A DNA stretch of 64,000 nucleotides from positions 558,001 through 622,000 of the forward strand of contig NZ_JBHRSZ010000002.1 of the NCBI RefSeq assembly GCF_042646085.1, in the 5' to 3' direction. The stretch comes from Litoribrevibacter euphylliae. Lineage in GTDB: Bacteria > Pseudomonadota > Gammaproteobacteria > Pseudomonadales > Litoribrevibacteraceae. The position numbers and the translations under genes are program-made. The notes under the pieces were generated by a model. That model was not told the origin of the DNA. It saw only the letters and a program-made list of their open reading frames with translations, and searched no databases. This document shows, piece by piece, positions 9,478-17,877 of this stretch (position 1 is its first letter; each line of letters opens with the position of its first letter).

Positions 9478-9903
9478 TTAGCGAGCGCAGATTTCTTCAG
9501 CAGCGAAGAAGTAAGCGATTTCACGCTCAGCAGAAGCTGCAGAATCAGAACCGTGTACAGCGTTTGCATCGATGCTCTGAGCGAAGTCAGCACGGATAGT
9601 ACCAGCTTCAGCTTCTTGTGGGTTAGTTGCACCCATAAGATCACGGTTTTTAGCGATTGCGCCTTCACCTTCAAGAACCTGAACAACAACAGGACCAGAA
9701 GTCATGAATTCAACAAGATCTTTAAAGAAAGGACGTTCTTTGTGCTCAGCGTAGAAACCGCCAGCTTTTTCGTCGTCCAGTTGAAGCATTTTAGCAGCAA
9801 CGATTTGTAGACCTGCTTTTTCGAAACGAGCAAGGATTTCACCAATTACGTTTTTGCCAACTGCATCTGGTTTAACAATAGAAAGAGTGCGCTCTACCGC
9901 CAT
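9478..9903 (-). CDS. ndk: Nucleoside diphosphate kinase
   Basis: Ndk transfers the gamma phosphate of ATP to NDPs through a phospho-histidine. The 141-residue protein begins AVERTLSIVKPDAVGKNVIG and contains the active site NAVHGSDSAASAEREI with the catalytic His. I chose the ATG at 9903 because it has GAGGG at 8-nt spacing and matches the family N-terminus; an ATG 15 nt further upstream would add MRDSF. In gammaproteobacteria ndk usually separates rlmN from the isc cluster. Here a flagellinolysin/cheW/mscS segment and then a suf operon follow in that direction. Confidence 0.97.
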   Translation of the reverse strand: MAVERTLSIVKPDAVGKNVIGEILARFEKAGLQIVAAKMLQLDDEKAGGFYAEHKERPFFKDLVEFMTSGPVVVQVLEGEGAIAKNRDLMGATNPQEAEAGTIRADFAQSIDANAVHGSDSAASAEREIAYFFAAEEICAR

Positions 9904-9953
9904 GAAACTATCCCTCAAAAATGTGTATTTAACTGTATAAAAAAATCGAGCGG

Positions 9954-9959
9954 ATTATA
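9954..9959 (-). promoter_or_regulatory. ndk -10 element
   Basis: The minus strand carries a perfect TATAAT here, about 50 nt upstream of the ndk start. The -35 region 17 nt further up is weak (AGTAAA), so the assignment rests on the -10 and its position. Confidence 0.5.
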
Positions 9960-10027
9960 CGTCACTTCCCATTAAGTTTACTAGCCCACTCATACAACAA
10001 ATGTTGCGACTATTTAACTATAAAAAC

Positions 10028-10054
10028 TAAAGGTTACTAAAGATCTGGCGATAA
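10028..10054 (+). promoter_or_regulatory. Sigma-28 (FliA) promoter of the flagellinolysin gene
   Basis: TAAAGGTT (10028-10035), exactly 11 nt, then GGCGATAA (10047-10054). The enterobacterial FliA consensus is TAAAGTTT-N11-GCCGATAA, so 14 of 16 consensus positions match with the correct spacer. The gene start is 34 nt downstream. This implies late-class flagellar expression of the protease-bearing flagellin. Confidence 0.85.
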
Positions 10055-10087
10055 GGGATTGAATAGGGATAAAAGTTCGCAAAGTAG

Positions 10088-11893
10088 ATGCAGATAATCA
10101 ATACCAATATTGCTGCCTTACGGGCCCAACGGCATTTAAACAGCGTTGAAACCGAAATGAGTACGGTGTTCCGTAGGCTTTCGTCTGGCCTGCGAATTAA
10201 CAGCGCAGCGGATGATGCAGCGGGCCTTGCCATATCTACCCGAATGGAAGCTCGTATTCGTGAATCTACCGTCGCTATTCGTAATGCAAATGACGGCATA
10301 TCCCTTATTCAAACTGCCGAAGGTGGCCTGGAAACCATAACCGACAACATACAACGCATTCGAGTACTTGCTTTACAAGCAGCCAATGGCACAAACAGTG
10401 ACTTTGAACGTGAAGCCATGCAAATTGAAGTGGATTACCTTCTTGAAGGTATTAATTTTGCTGCCAAGCACTCCAGATACAACGGCATCAATCTACTCAA
10501 TGACAGCTCATCACCACTCGAAGATAACGGCATCGTATCCTTACAAGACGATGAAACCAAAACCGCCGTTATGATCGGACTCACAACCGGCTGGCTCGAA
10601 TCCTCAGAAAACTTAATTGAAGAATTTTATGGCCTGACCGGAGATGGCCAAACCCTGGGAATTTTCCTTGCAGATACAGGAGACCCGGAAAGTGACGGCC
10701 CTGGTGGCACCGCGGCTTATGTTCAAACCCTAGTAGGAGCATCCGGCCCAGCCGTCAATGGAAGTGTTGAACTGTATATCGACATGGAAGACTTTCGACC
10801 AGCCAACCTACCAAATGGCGGGACAGAGCCTTTCTATAATGACCGAATCATTGCTCATGAAATGGTTCACGCTGTCATGGCAGTAAGCACTAACTGGGGC
10901 GAACTTAATACTTGGTTTAAAGAAGGAGCCGCAGAGTTCATTCACGGCGCCGACGAACGCATTGCCATAGATCTTGCCGCAGCAGGCAGTTCCAGCGCCT
11001 TAGTATCCCAAGGCTTTACCGGCGCACCCGCCGCGTGGGGTGGAACCAGTGCCGAATATTCATCTTCAACCATAGCGGTTCGTTATTTACATGACGCCAT
11101 TGTGGCCGCCGGCGGTGAAGGCATTAAGGATATAATGGAAGAGCTTGCGCTTGATCCAAACAACACGACTTTAGACGACGCCATCGCGCAAGTTAGTACA
11201 GATCTAGGCGGGCTCCGAGGTTATGTTTCAGGTGCCGGATTTACCGGAACACTATTTACCGACGAAGCCACCTTCTTAACCGACTATGACACTAATGGGG
11301 ACGATTTTCTCGACGAACAGATCCAGCTTGTAGACCCCGATACGGGCTCCATCCAAGGTTCAAATGTTAACCCCGCCAACCCATCTATAAATCAAGAGGA
11401 TGCGGTAGAAGATCCTATTGACTATAACAGTGACCCTCTAGAGCACTGGCAAGAAATTTGGCCTTCTGGCTTCACCGTCAAAGCAAGTCGAAATGACAAT
11501 TCTTTTAGCAGCGTATACATACAGCTTGGAGCAACGGCATCTGATCGCTTGGAAATCAATCTATATGGCGCCAACACTTCCGCATTAGGGTTAGACGGAG
11601 TCGATATTAGCGAAGATCCTCTTGACGCAATAGAACGATCAGACGAAGCATTGGAGCTTGTTTCATTTATCCGAGCAAACTTAGGTGCTGCTCAAAACCG
11701 CCTGGAAAGCACCATCAATAATCTTGCTATCCAAAAAGAAAATCTAGTCAGTGCTCAATCGAGAATCATGGACACTGACTACGCGGCAGAGACGGCACGA
11801 TTAGCACGCCTCACCGTTCTTCAACAAGCCGGATTCAGTGTACTAGCTCAAGCGAATAGTCGACCTCAGCAAGTCTTACAATTACTAGGCTAG
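10088..11893 (+). CDS. Flagellinolysin: flagellin with inserted HExxH zinc metalloprotease domain
   Basis: The 601-residue protein is a flagellin at both ends. The N-terminal D0/D1 (IINTNIAALRAQRHLN, FRRLSSGLRINSAADDAAGL) covers about residues 1-140. The C-terminal D1/D0 (AIERSDEALELVSFIRANLG, ending RPQQVLQLLG) covers about 510-601. Between them, in place of the usual D2/D3, is a peptidase-like domain with HEMVH at residues 257-261 and a downstream ligand Glu in NTWFKEGAAEFIHG (Glu279), the HExxH...E gluzincin pattern. This is the flagellinolysin architecture described in the literature, in which the filament itself is proteolytic. An EF-hand-like loop sits at 399-410. No signal peptide is expected because flagellins are exported by the flagellar type III route. 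Confidence 0.93.
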   Translation: MQIINTNIAALRAQRHLNSVETEMSTVFRRLSSGLRINSAADDAAGLAISTRMEARIRESTVAIRNANDGISLIQTAEGGLETITDNIQRIRVLALQAANGTNSDFEREAMQIEVDYLLEGINFAAKHSRYNGINLLNDSSSPLEDNGIVSLQDDETKTAVMIGLTTGWLESSENLIEEFYGLTGDGQTLGIFLADTGDPESDGPGGTAAYVQTLVGASGPAVNGSVELYIDMEDFRPANLPNGGTEPFYNDRIIAHEMVHAVMAVSTNWGELNTWFKEGAAEFIHGADERIAIDLAAAGSSSALVSQGFTGAPAAWGGTSAEYSSSTIAVRYLHDAIVAAGGEGIKDIMEELALDPNNTTLDDAIAQVSTDLGGLRGYVSGAGFTGTLFTDEATFLTDYDTNGDDFLDEQIQLVDPDTGSIQGSNVNPANPSINQEDAVEDPIDYNSDPLEHWQEIWPSGFTVKASRNDNSFSSVYIQLGATASDRLEINLYGANTSALGLDGVDISEDPLDAIERSDEALELVSFIRANLGAAQNRLESTINNLAIQKENLVSAQSRIMDTDYAAETARLARLTVLQQAGFSVLAQANSRPQQVLQLLG

Positions 11894-11928
11894 CGCTTAA
11901 TCACTGCAGATATTAAAAATCCAGACAT

Positions 11929-11957
11929 AAAAAAAGAGTCTCATCAGACTCTTTTTT
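11929..11957. terminator. Bidirectional terminator between flagellinolysin and cheW
   Basis: AGAGTCT (11935-11941), loop CATC, AGACTCT (11946-11952), preceded by an A-run and followed by T6. It can end both the plus-strand flagellinolysin gene and the minus-strand cheW gene, which converge here. Confidence 0.9.
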
Positions 11958-11971
11958 CGTAAAAGACAAGA

Positions 11972-12415
11972 TCACGCAAGCGCAGCTTGACGCTCTTCAA
12001 TGTAGTTAGCCACAAACGTATCAACATCAATGGCAATTTTAAGCCCCTTCTCGTCTTTATAAGTGCCCTTAATCATCATCGACGAACCAGTAATGGTAGG
12101 TTGTGCCCCCTTGTCCAGTTGAGAATCCTCAAAATCAATCATCTCTGATACCGAATCAACCAACAAACCGAAATTACCTTCTGGAAGTTCGAGGCAAATA
12201 ATCCGACTGGCTTCAGTCATCTGGAATGGCGGTAAGCCCATGATAGTTCGGGTATCCAACACCACCATCACCTCACCACGAACATTAATAATACCCGCAA
12301 CAAAGTCCGGGGCTCCAGGAACAGGAACAGGCTCTTCATATCGAAGTACTTCCTTGACTGAACTTACCTGATGACAATAATCCTCGTCTTCAACACAAAA
12401 TGTAATCCACTTCAT
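11972..12415 (-). CDS. cheW: CheW-like chemotaxis coupling protein
   Basis: This 147-residue single-domain protein matches CheW, the adaptor that couples chemoreceptors to CheA. Visible family features are the opening FCVEDEDYCHQVSSVKEVL, the core VPGAPDFVAGIINVRGEVMVVLDTR, and LLVDSVSEMIDFEDSQLD. It stands alone, without cheA or receptor genes nearby, and converges on the flagellinolysin gene across a shared terminator. It could be a dedicated accessory CheW rather than the main one; this cannot be decided from the window. Confidence 0.9.
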   Translation of the reverse strand: MKWITFCVEDEDYCHQVSSVKEVLRYEEPVPVPGAPDFVAGIINVRGEVMVVLDTRTIMGLPPFQMTEASRIICLELPEGNFGLLVDSVSEMIDFEDSQLDKGAQPTITGSSMMIKGTYKDEKGLKIAIDVDTFVANYIEERQAALA

Positions 12416-12569
12416 CTGTAACCGGGCCTTTAGCTGCTGATCTTCTCTAATCTACGAATCATTCGTTAACCAATTAAATGTTATAGCGTACAAAAAGCTA
12501 AAAACATTAGCATAAATACTAGCATACTCAGGCTAAAAATCAGGATGATAGCAACAAGAAAGGAAGATT

Positions 12570-12598
12570 AAAAAACTCAGGGCAACAGCGTTGCCCTG
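12570..12598 (-). terminator. Terminator after the mscS-family gene
   Basis: CAGGGCAA (12578-12585) pairs perfectly with TTGCCCTG (12591-12598). On the minus strand the hairpin is followed by AG then a T6 run, so it fits the end of the mscS-family gene about 110 nt upstream. Confidence 0.85.
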
Positions 12599-12704
12599 AA
12601 AAACGAAGGGTAGGAAACTTGGGGTTCCCAGATTTCAAGACCTATACTAACGACCAAATTTGCAAGAAAAATGGAAGAAATAGTAAAGATCGGTAAAGGC
12701 TCTA

Positions 12705-13508
12705 TTAAGCACCCTCTTTAAACAGATGGACATCCATCTGAGGAAATGGAATACCAATGCCCTTATCATCCAAAGTCAGCTTCACTTGTTCCAAGATTTC
12801 AGCACGCACTCCCCAATAATCATCCGTTTTCACCCAAGGACGAACATTGAAGTTAACACTGCTATCACCCAGCTCAACTAAAGCTACGGCAGGCTCAGGA
12901 TCTTTTAACACGCTAGGATGCGCTTGTAGAATACCTTCCAACACACGCTTAACCTCTCGTACATCCGCTGAATAATCAACACCAACAACTAAGTCGATTC
13001 GACGCGTGTCTCTTGCGGAATAATTAACAATCGTGTCCGAATAAATCGCGCCATTAGGCACAATCACCTCTTTATTATCACCTGTCCGGACCAACGTGGA
13101 GAAGATCGTAATTTTTTCTACAATCCCCGAAACGCCAGCAATCTCAACAAAGTCACCTGTCTTAAACGGTCGAAATAGAACAAGCATCACCCCTGCAGCG
13201 AAATTTTGCAGCGAGTCCTTTAACGCCAAACCTACCGCCAATCCGGCAGCACCCACTAAAGCCACAAGCGAAGTCGTATCGACACCCAGCTGATCAAGCG
13301 CGACTACCGCAACAACCAACATCAATAACATTTGAAGAATGGAGCTTACGAAATTAATCAGTATCTCATCGGTTTTTGCACGCCCCATTACGCCGCGTAC
13401 AGCGCCTATGACCACCTTCACCAATATACGACCAACGATAAAGACAATGATTGCGATGAGTAACTTGTAAGACCAAGGCAAAATGTACTCGTTAATAAAG
13501 CTTTCCAT
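12705..13508 (-). CDS. Small-conductance mechanosensitive channel, MscS family
   Basis: MscS channels open under membrane tension to release solutes after hypo-osmotic shock. The 267-residue protein has three predicted membrane helices (about 14-34, 59-79 and 86-118). The pore-lining third helix is GLAVGLALKDSLQNFAAG, followed by the beta domain (FRPFKTGDFVEIAGVSGIVE) and the cytoplasmic cage domain (PNGAIYSDTIVNYSARDTRR). Size and order resemble E. coli MscS. It is monocistronic, between two terminators. Confidence 0.93.
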   Translation of the reverse strand: MESFINEYILPWSYKLLIAIIVFIVGRILVKVVIGAVRGVMGRAKTDEILINFVSSILQMLLMLVVAVVALDQLGVDTTSLVALVGAAGLAVGLALKDSLQNFAAGVMLVLFRPFKTGDFVEIAGVSGIVEKITIFSTLVRTGDNKEVIVPNGAIYSDTIVNYSARDTRRIDLVVGVDYSADVREVKRVLEGILQAHPSVLKDPEPAVALVELGDSSVNFNVRPWVKTDDYWGVRAEILEQVKLTLDDKGIGIPFPQMDVHLFKEGA

Positions 13509-13598
13509 TCGATCAACTTCCTTTAATATTTTGAATTATTTGAACATCTATTTTAGAAAAGTATTGAAAAAGCGCACCCTAATCTTCAAAACTCTGGC

Positions 13599-13630
13599 AA
13601 AAAAAAATCCCTGCACAATGACAGGGATTT
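13599..13630 (-). terminator. Terminator of the iscR-suf operon (after sufE)
   Basis: AAATCCCTG (13605-13613) pairs with CAGGGATTT (13622-13630). On the minus strand the hairpin is followed by a run of T (complement of A13599-13607). It lies about 64 nt past the sufE stop and ends the Fe-S operon. Confidence 0.9.
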
Positions 13631-13693
13631 CTAACTACTTAAATATTGCTTGGTCTATTAGAGTGGAGTCTGAATCGTCTCTCAAACAACACA

Positions 13694-14119
13694 TTAACTT
13701 AAGCTAGCAGCCAATTCTCGAATTTTTTGAACCATAGCACGAAGACCATTACCACGCGTCGGTGATAAATGCTTAACCAAATCCAGCTCACCGAAAAAGG
13801 CTTCGATATCAAAATCCAGCACTTGCGCCGCCGTTTTGCCGTTATACGCACTCATGACCACAGCCAACAAACCACGAACAATGTGAGCATCACTGTCTAC
13901 GCTCAACATAATCTTGTCACCTTCAAGCCAGTGATCAATCCACACCTGAGATTGACAACCTTTTACAATTCGATCATCAGTTTTCTTCGCTTCATCCATT
14001 TCAGGAAGCTGTTTTCCAAGATCAATAATGTAGCGATATCTGTCTTCCCAACTATCAAAGAAGCCCAGCGTATCTACAATTTCTTCCGGAGTAATTTCAG
14101 TTCCAAAGGGATTAGACAT
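13694..14119 (-). CDS. sufE: Cysteine desulfuration protein SufE
   Basis: SufE accepts persulfide sulfur from SufS and passes it to the SufBCD scaffold. The 141-residue protein shows the family opening (TPEEIVDTLGFFDSWEDRYRY), the acceptor Cys55 in RIVKGCQSQVW, and the C-terminal GLRAMVQKIRELA. It is the last gene of the suf series, 100 nt after sufT, a gap long enough to hold a secondary promoter although I see no convincing one. A terminator follows. Confidence 0.96.
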   Translation of the reverse strand: MSNPFGTEITPEEIVDTLGFFDSWEDRYRYIIDLGKQLPEMDEAKKTDDRIVKGCQSQVWIDHWLEGDKIMLSVDSDAHIVRGLLAVVMSAYNGKTAAQVLDFDIEAFFGELDLVKHLSPTRGNGLRAMVQKIRELAASLS

Positions 14120-14219
14120 ACAAAAAACCTGTTCAAAGACTAAACAAAGCGCGCATTTAACCTGTTATTCTTTGCTTTATCAAGGGTGAAGCCACTAAAG
14201 AGGAAAACACTACAATGAA

Positions 14220-14753
14220 TTAAAAAAACATTCCGGTTTCCAGTTGAGCCTCTTCACTCATCATATCTCTATGCCATGGAGGATCAAATACCAGCTCAAC
14301 TTCAACGGTGTCAACGTTCGGAGCTTTAGCCACACGATACTTCACATCACTGACAAGAACCGGCCCCATACCACAACCCGGAGCAGTAAGCGTCATATCA
14401 ATCACAACCTTCTTTGCATCCTGATCAATCGTGACGTTATAGATCAAACCTAAGTCCACCAAATTGACTGGAATCTCAGGATCAAATACCGTTTTTAACG
14501 CCTGCCAAACATGATCTTCATGAATTGAATCATCACTGACATTAGCAAACTCAAGCTCTTCTGCGATCAAACCTAAAGCATCAGCATCAGTACCGTCTAC
14601 ACGCGCCATATTACCGTTGACTGTTACCGTATAATTACCGCCAAGTGCTTGTGTGATGGTCACAAAGGTACCAGATGGAATACTAATCTTTGTACCTGCA
14701 GGAACCAAACGCGCTGGACAGTCCCTAACAGTGGCAACCATTCTACGTTCCAT
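14220..14753 (-). CDS. sufT: Fe-S maturation factor SufT (DUF59/MIP18 family)
   Basis: SufT helps maturation of Fe-S proteins. The 177-residue protein has the SufT-specific N-terminal extension (ATVRDCPARLVPAGTKISIP, about residues 1-75) followed by a DUF59/MIP18 domain: DPEIPVNLVDLGLIYNV, the conserved Cys in LTAPGCGMGPVLVSDV, and VELVFDPPWHRDMMSEEA. It lies 45 nt downstream of sufA inside the operon, a position common in suf clusters outside the enterics. Confidence 0.94.
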   Translation of the reverse strand: MERRMVATVRDCPARLVPAGTKISIPSGTFVTITQALGGNYTVTVNGNMARVDGTDADALGLIAEELEFANVSDDSIHEDHVWQALKTVFDPEIPVNLVDLGLIYNVTIDQDAKKVVIDMTLTAPGCGMGPVLVSDVKYRVAKAPNVDTVEVELVFDPPWHRDMMSEEAQLETGMFF

Positions 14754-14798
14754 ATCTACTACCTATGTTAAATCAAAGATGGAAGGAATCACGCTGTA

Positions 14799-15152
14799 TT
14801 AAACAGTGAAGCTTTCGCCACAACCACAAAGCGCTTTAGCATTCGGATTGTTGAACTTAATGGTGCTGTTAAGGCCTTCCGTGTGGTAGTCAATTTCCGT
14901 CCCCTGAACCATAGGCAAGGCATCGACCGCCACATAAAGAGTAACACCATCCGCCAAATTAAAGACCTTGTCCCCTGCTGGCACATCAGAGGTTAAGTTC
15001 AGTTCATACATAAACCCTGAACAACCACTCTCATTGACCGCTAAACGAATGCCTGCAGACTTAGTACGCTCAATCTGTCCCGCCAAATGCTTGGCAGCAG
15101 CAGCGGTAATGGTTAGTACAGCGTCGTCCGGATTAAATGATTCAACCGTCAT
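14799..15152 (-). CDS. sufA: A-type Fe-S carrier protein (SufA/IscA family)
   Basis: A-type carriers receive assembled clusters and deliver them to apo-proteins. The 117-residue protein has the HesB fold with three ligand cysteines: Cys44 in VNESGCSGF and Cys109/Cys111 in ALCGCGESFTV. Operon context (sufS upstream, sufT downstream) supports SufA rather than IscA or ErpA, though sequence alone does not separate these paralogues well. Confidence 0.92.
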   Translation of the reverse strand: MTVESFNPDDAVLTITAAAAKHLAGQIERTKSAGIRLAVNESGCSGFMYELNLTSDVPAGDKVFNLADGVTLYVAVDALPMVQGTEIDYHTEGLNSTIKFNNPNAKALCGCGESFTV

Positions 15153-15241
15153 TGATATCTATCTCTAATTTAATTGTGATGTCATTGAATTGCATAAAAC
15201 AGATCAGGAAGATCATAAGCTAATCGTCCTGATTTAATCAC

Positions 15242-16504
15242 TTACAGCAGGAACATTTTCACTTTGTTAATCGCATCGAATAAAGCATCCACTTCTTCAA
15301 TGGTGTTGTAAAAAGTGAAAGACGCACGCACCGTGCCGGGAATGCAATATTGCTCCATAATCGGCATAGCACAGTGATGCCCCGTACGAACCGCAACGCC
15401 CTGCTGATCCAACAATGTCCCCACATCATGCGGATGAGCACCTTTAATTAGGAAGCTCATGACACTCACTTTCTTCTCAGCCGTGCCTATTAACTGAATC
15501 TCAGGAATTTCTGCAGCGCGCGTTTGCGCATGTGCTAACAATGCATCTTCATGAGCAATTAACGACTCACGATCGAGCGATTCAAGATAATGAATTGCTG
15601 CAGCCAAACCAACAGCACCCGCAATGTTTGGTGTTCCCGCTTCATATTTATACGGAAGCTTATTGAAGGTAGTGCCTGTAAAGCTCACCTGCTCGATCAT
15701 CTCACCGCCAAATTGATACGGTGGCATTGCATCAAGCAACGCTTTCTTACCGTACAAAGCGCCGATGCCTGTTGGGCCATAAAGCTTATGCCCGGAGAAC
15801 ACATAGAAATCACAATCCAATGCCTGCACATCAATCGTCCAATGCGCTACCGCTTGCGCACCATCAACCAAGACTTTGGCATTGAGTTTATGAGCCGCTT
15901 CAATAATGTCTTCAACCGGGTTAATGCTACCCAAAGCATTGGAGACATGAACAACGGAAACTAACTTAGTGCGATCATCCAACAGTTTCAGAAATTCCTC
16001 AAACTGCAGCTCACCTTTATCATTAACCGGAATAACACGTAACTCTGCTCCCGATTGCTCACACAACATCTGCCAAGGCACGATATTAGAGTGATGCTCC
16101 ATCGCCGAGATAATAACGTTGTCGCCCGCTTGTACATTTGCTCGCCCATAAGTCTGAGCAACCAAGTTAATGCCTTCAGTCGTCCCGCGGGTCCAGATGA
16201 TTTCTTCCGACGCAGATGCGTTTAAGAACTTCTGAACCACCACACGAGCATCTTCAAACGCTTGTGTGGCGCGATCACTCAAAGTATGAGCACCGCGATG
16301 AACATTAGAATTATCCGCTTGATAGTAAGCCGCTAAAGCATCAATTACAGCCTGAGGCTTTTGAGTCGTTGCTGCATTGTCCAGATACACCAACGGATGA
16401 CCATTGACCTCTTGATCCAAGATAGGAAAATCCTTTCGAATCAAATCAACATCAAATCCTTTGTGTGCCTCAACAGCTACAGTTTCTGCAACACTCGTTG
16501 TCAT
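15242..16504 (-). CDS. sufS: Cysteine desulfurase SufS (group II)
   Basis: SufS is a PLP enzyme that mobilises sulfur from cysteine for SufE/SufBCD. The 420-residue protein carries YLDNAATTQKPQAVIDAL near the start, the PLP lysine in YVFSGHKLYGPTGIG, and the active-site Cys in VRTGHHCAMPIMEQY, the short-loop pattern of group II (SufS) rather than IscS. Its start overlaps the sufD stop (4 nt), indicating translational coupling. A second, IscS-type desulfurase is present in the same operon. Confidence 0.97.
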   Translation of the reverse strand: MTTSVAETVAVEAHKGFDVDLIRKDFPILDQEVNGHPLVYLDNAATTQKPQAVIDALAAYYQADNSNVHRGAHTLSDRATQAFEDARVVVQKFLNASASEEIIWTRGTTEGINLVAQTYGRANVQAGDNVIISAMEHHSNIVPWQMLCEQSGAELRVIPVNDKGELQFEEFLKLLDDRTKLVSVVHVSNALGSINPVEDIIEAAHKLNAKVLVDGAQAVAHWTIDVQALDCDFYVFSGHKLYGPTGIGALYGKKALLDAMPPYQFGGEMIEQVSFTGTTFNKLPYKYEAGTPNIAGAVGLAAAIHYLESLDRESLIAHEDALLAHAQTRAAEIPEIQLIGTAEKKVSVMSFLIKGAHPHDVGTLLDQQGVAVRTGHHCAMPIMEQYCIPGTVRASFTFYNTIEEVDALFDAINKVKMFLL

Positions 16505-17874
16505 ACAATATGCCTTGTTAACGACTCGTCTTTACCAAATGGCCCTTTATCAAACAAACTAGCCAAAATCGGACGAAGTTTTTCTTGAATCGAGTGATGA
16601 GCCAAATCATCCAACAACTCATTGATGAATCCAAAGCTCAACATCACTTCCGCTTCTTGACGAGAGATACCACGAGATAACATATAACTCATGGCCTTTT
16701 CATCTAACTGAGCAATGGTTGCACCATGCGCACAACGCACGTCATCCGCATAAATTTCTAACTCAGGTTTGGTATTGATTTCCGCTTTGTTGGAAAGCAA
16801 CAAGTTACGGTTATTCAATTCAGCCAAGGTCTTCTGCGCATCAGGATGAATATGAATACGGCCGTTAAACACCGCTTTTGCCTGATCAGCAATAATACCC
16901 CGGAATACTTCATCCGTTGTGCAATGCGGAACCTTATGCTCAATACAGGTATGGTAATCAATGTGCTGATTATTCTGCGGAAGGTAGACACCTTTCAGAT
17001 CGCAATGCGCACCAGCGCCTTCGTGATTTACTACTATATCAACACGCTTAACCTTACCACCCAAGCCAACATGAAAACTCTCTAGCTGACTGGAGGCCTG
17101 TTGCTCAACATGCATACCACCAAGATGAATGATGTCTTCTTGTTCAAGCTGCAAACGGTAGTGGAATAACTTGGCGTTATCTTCCAACTTACATTCCGTC
17201 AGGCTATTCACCAATGCAGTCTGCGAGGCTTTATCAGAAACAAAGCTCTCTACCACAACACCCTGTGAACCGGTTTCAGACACCACCAAAAGTCGGGCAT
17301 TTACTGAAAACGCTTGATCCTGAGCAGTCGTCAAATGCACAACCTGCAAAGGCGTTTCCGTTTTCTTGTTCTTAACGAAACGAACAAACACACCGTCTTC
17401 CAGTTGCCCAGCATTTAGAGCACTGAACATGTGCTGATCGTTTAGTGTGATTGAGCCAAGTTGGGAATGAATCGCTTTCTGCTGCGCTTCATTCGCATCT
17501 GAGAAACGAACTACTTCAACTGAACCTGAGGCAGTTAATGCATCAATACCTGACGATAACGAGCTGTTAAAAACACCATTTACAAAAACCAACTGAGCCG
17601 CATTCAAACCTTCAATTTCGTACAAAGGCTTAGCAATATCCGCCGACAAGTCGGTTGAGTTCGCAGGAGCTACTTGAGCAAAGTTAGCTTTGGTTAACGC
17701 AGATAAATTAGTGTATTTCCAATGCTCTGTTTTACGTGTTGGCCAAGCATGCTCGCCAAACGCTTTAATGCCTTCAGCCTTTAAAGAATCCAACCACGCA
17801 GGCGCAGACGTTTGCTCAGCAAACTGAGCGGCTTGAGCTGCATAATCGAATGTTTGATTTAACGCTTCTGTCAT
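16501..17874 (-). CDS. sufD: Fe-S scaffold subunit SufD
   Basis: SufD pairs with SufB and SufC to form the SufBC2D scaffold. The 457-residue protein has an N-terminal helical part (FPTRKTEHWKYTNLS-type signature seen as WPTRKTEHWKYTNLSAL) and the right-handed beta-helix core. Its C-terminal end is the typical segment ADDVRCAHGATIAQLDEKAM, with MLSRGISRQEAEVMLSFGFI. It lies 3 nt after sufC and overlaps sufS. Confidence 0.96.
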   Translation of the reverse strand: MTEALNQTFDYAAQAAQFAEQTSAPAWLDSLKAEGIKAFGEHAWPTRKTEHWKYTNLSALTKANFAQVAPANSTDLSADIAKPLYEIEGLNAAQLVFVNGVFNSSLSSGIDALTASGSVEVVRFSDANEAQQKAIHSQLGSITLNDQHMFSALNAGQLEDGVFVRFVKNKKTETPLQVVHLTTAQDQAFSVNARLLVVSETGSQGVVVESFVSDKASQTALVNSLTECKLEDNAKLFHYRLQLEQEDIIHLGGMHVEQQASSQLESFHVGLGGKVKRVDIVVNHEGAGAHCDLKGVYLPQNNQHIDYHTCIEHKVPHCTTDEVFRGIIADQAKAVFNGRIHIHPDAQKTLAELNNRNLLLSNKAEINTKPELEIYADDVRCAHGATIAQLDEKAMSYMLSRGISRQEAEVMLSFGFINELLDDLAHHSIQEKLRPILASLFDKGPFGKDESLTRHIV

Positions 17875-17877
17875 GAC

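Noticed and set aside
12416..12704. Possible small gene between cheW and the mscS-family gene
   Set aside because: Apart from the mscS terminator at 12570-12598 no coding or structured element could be supported.
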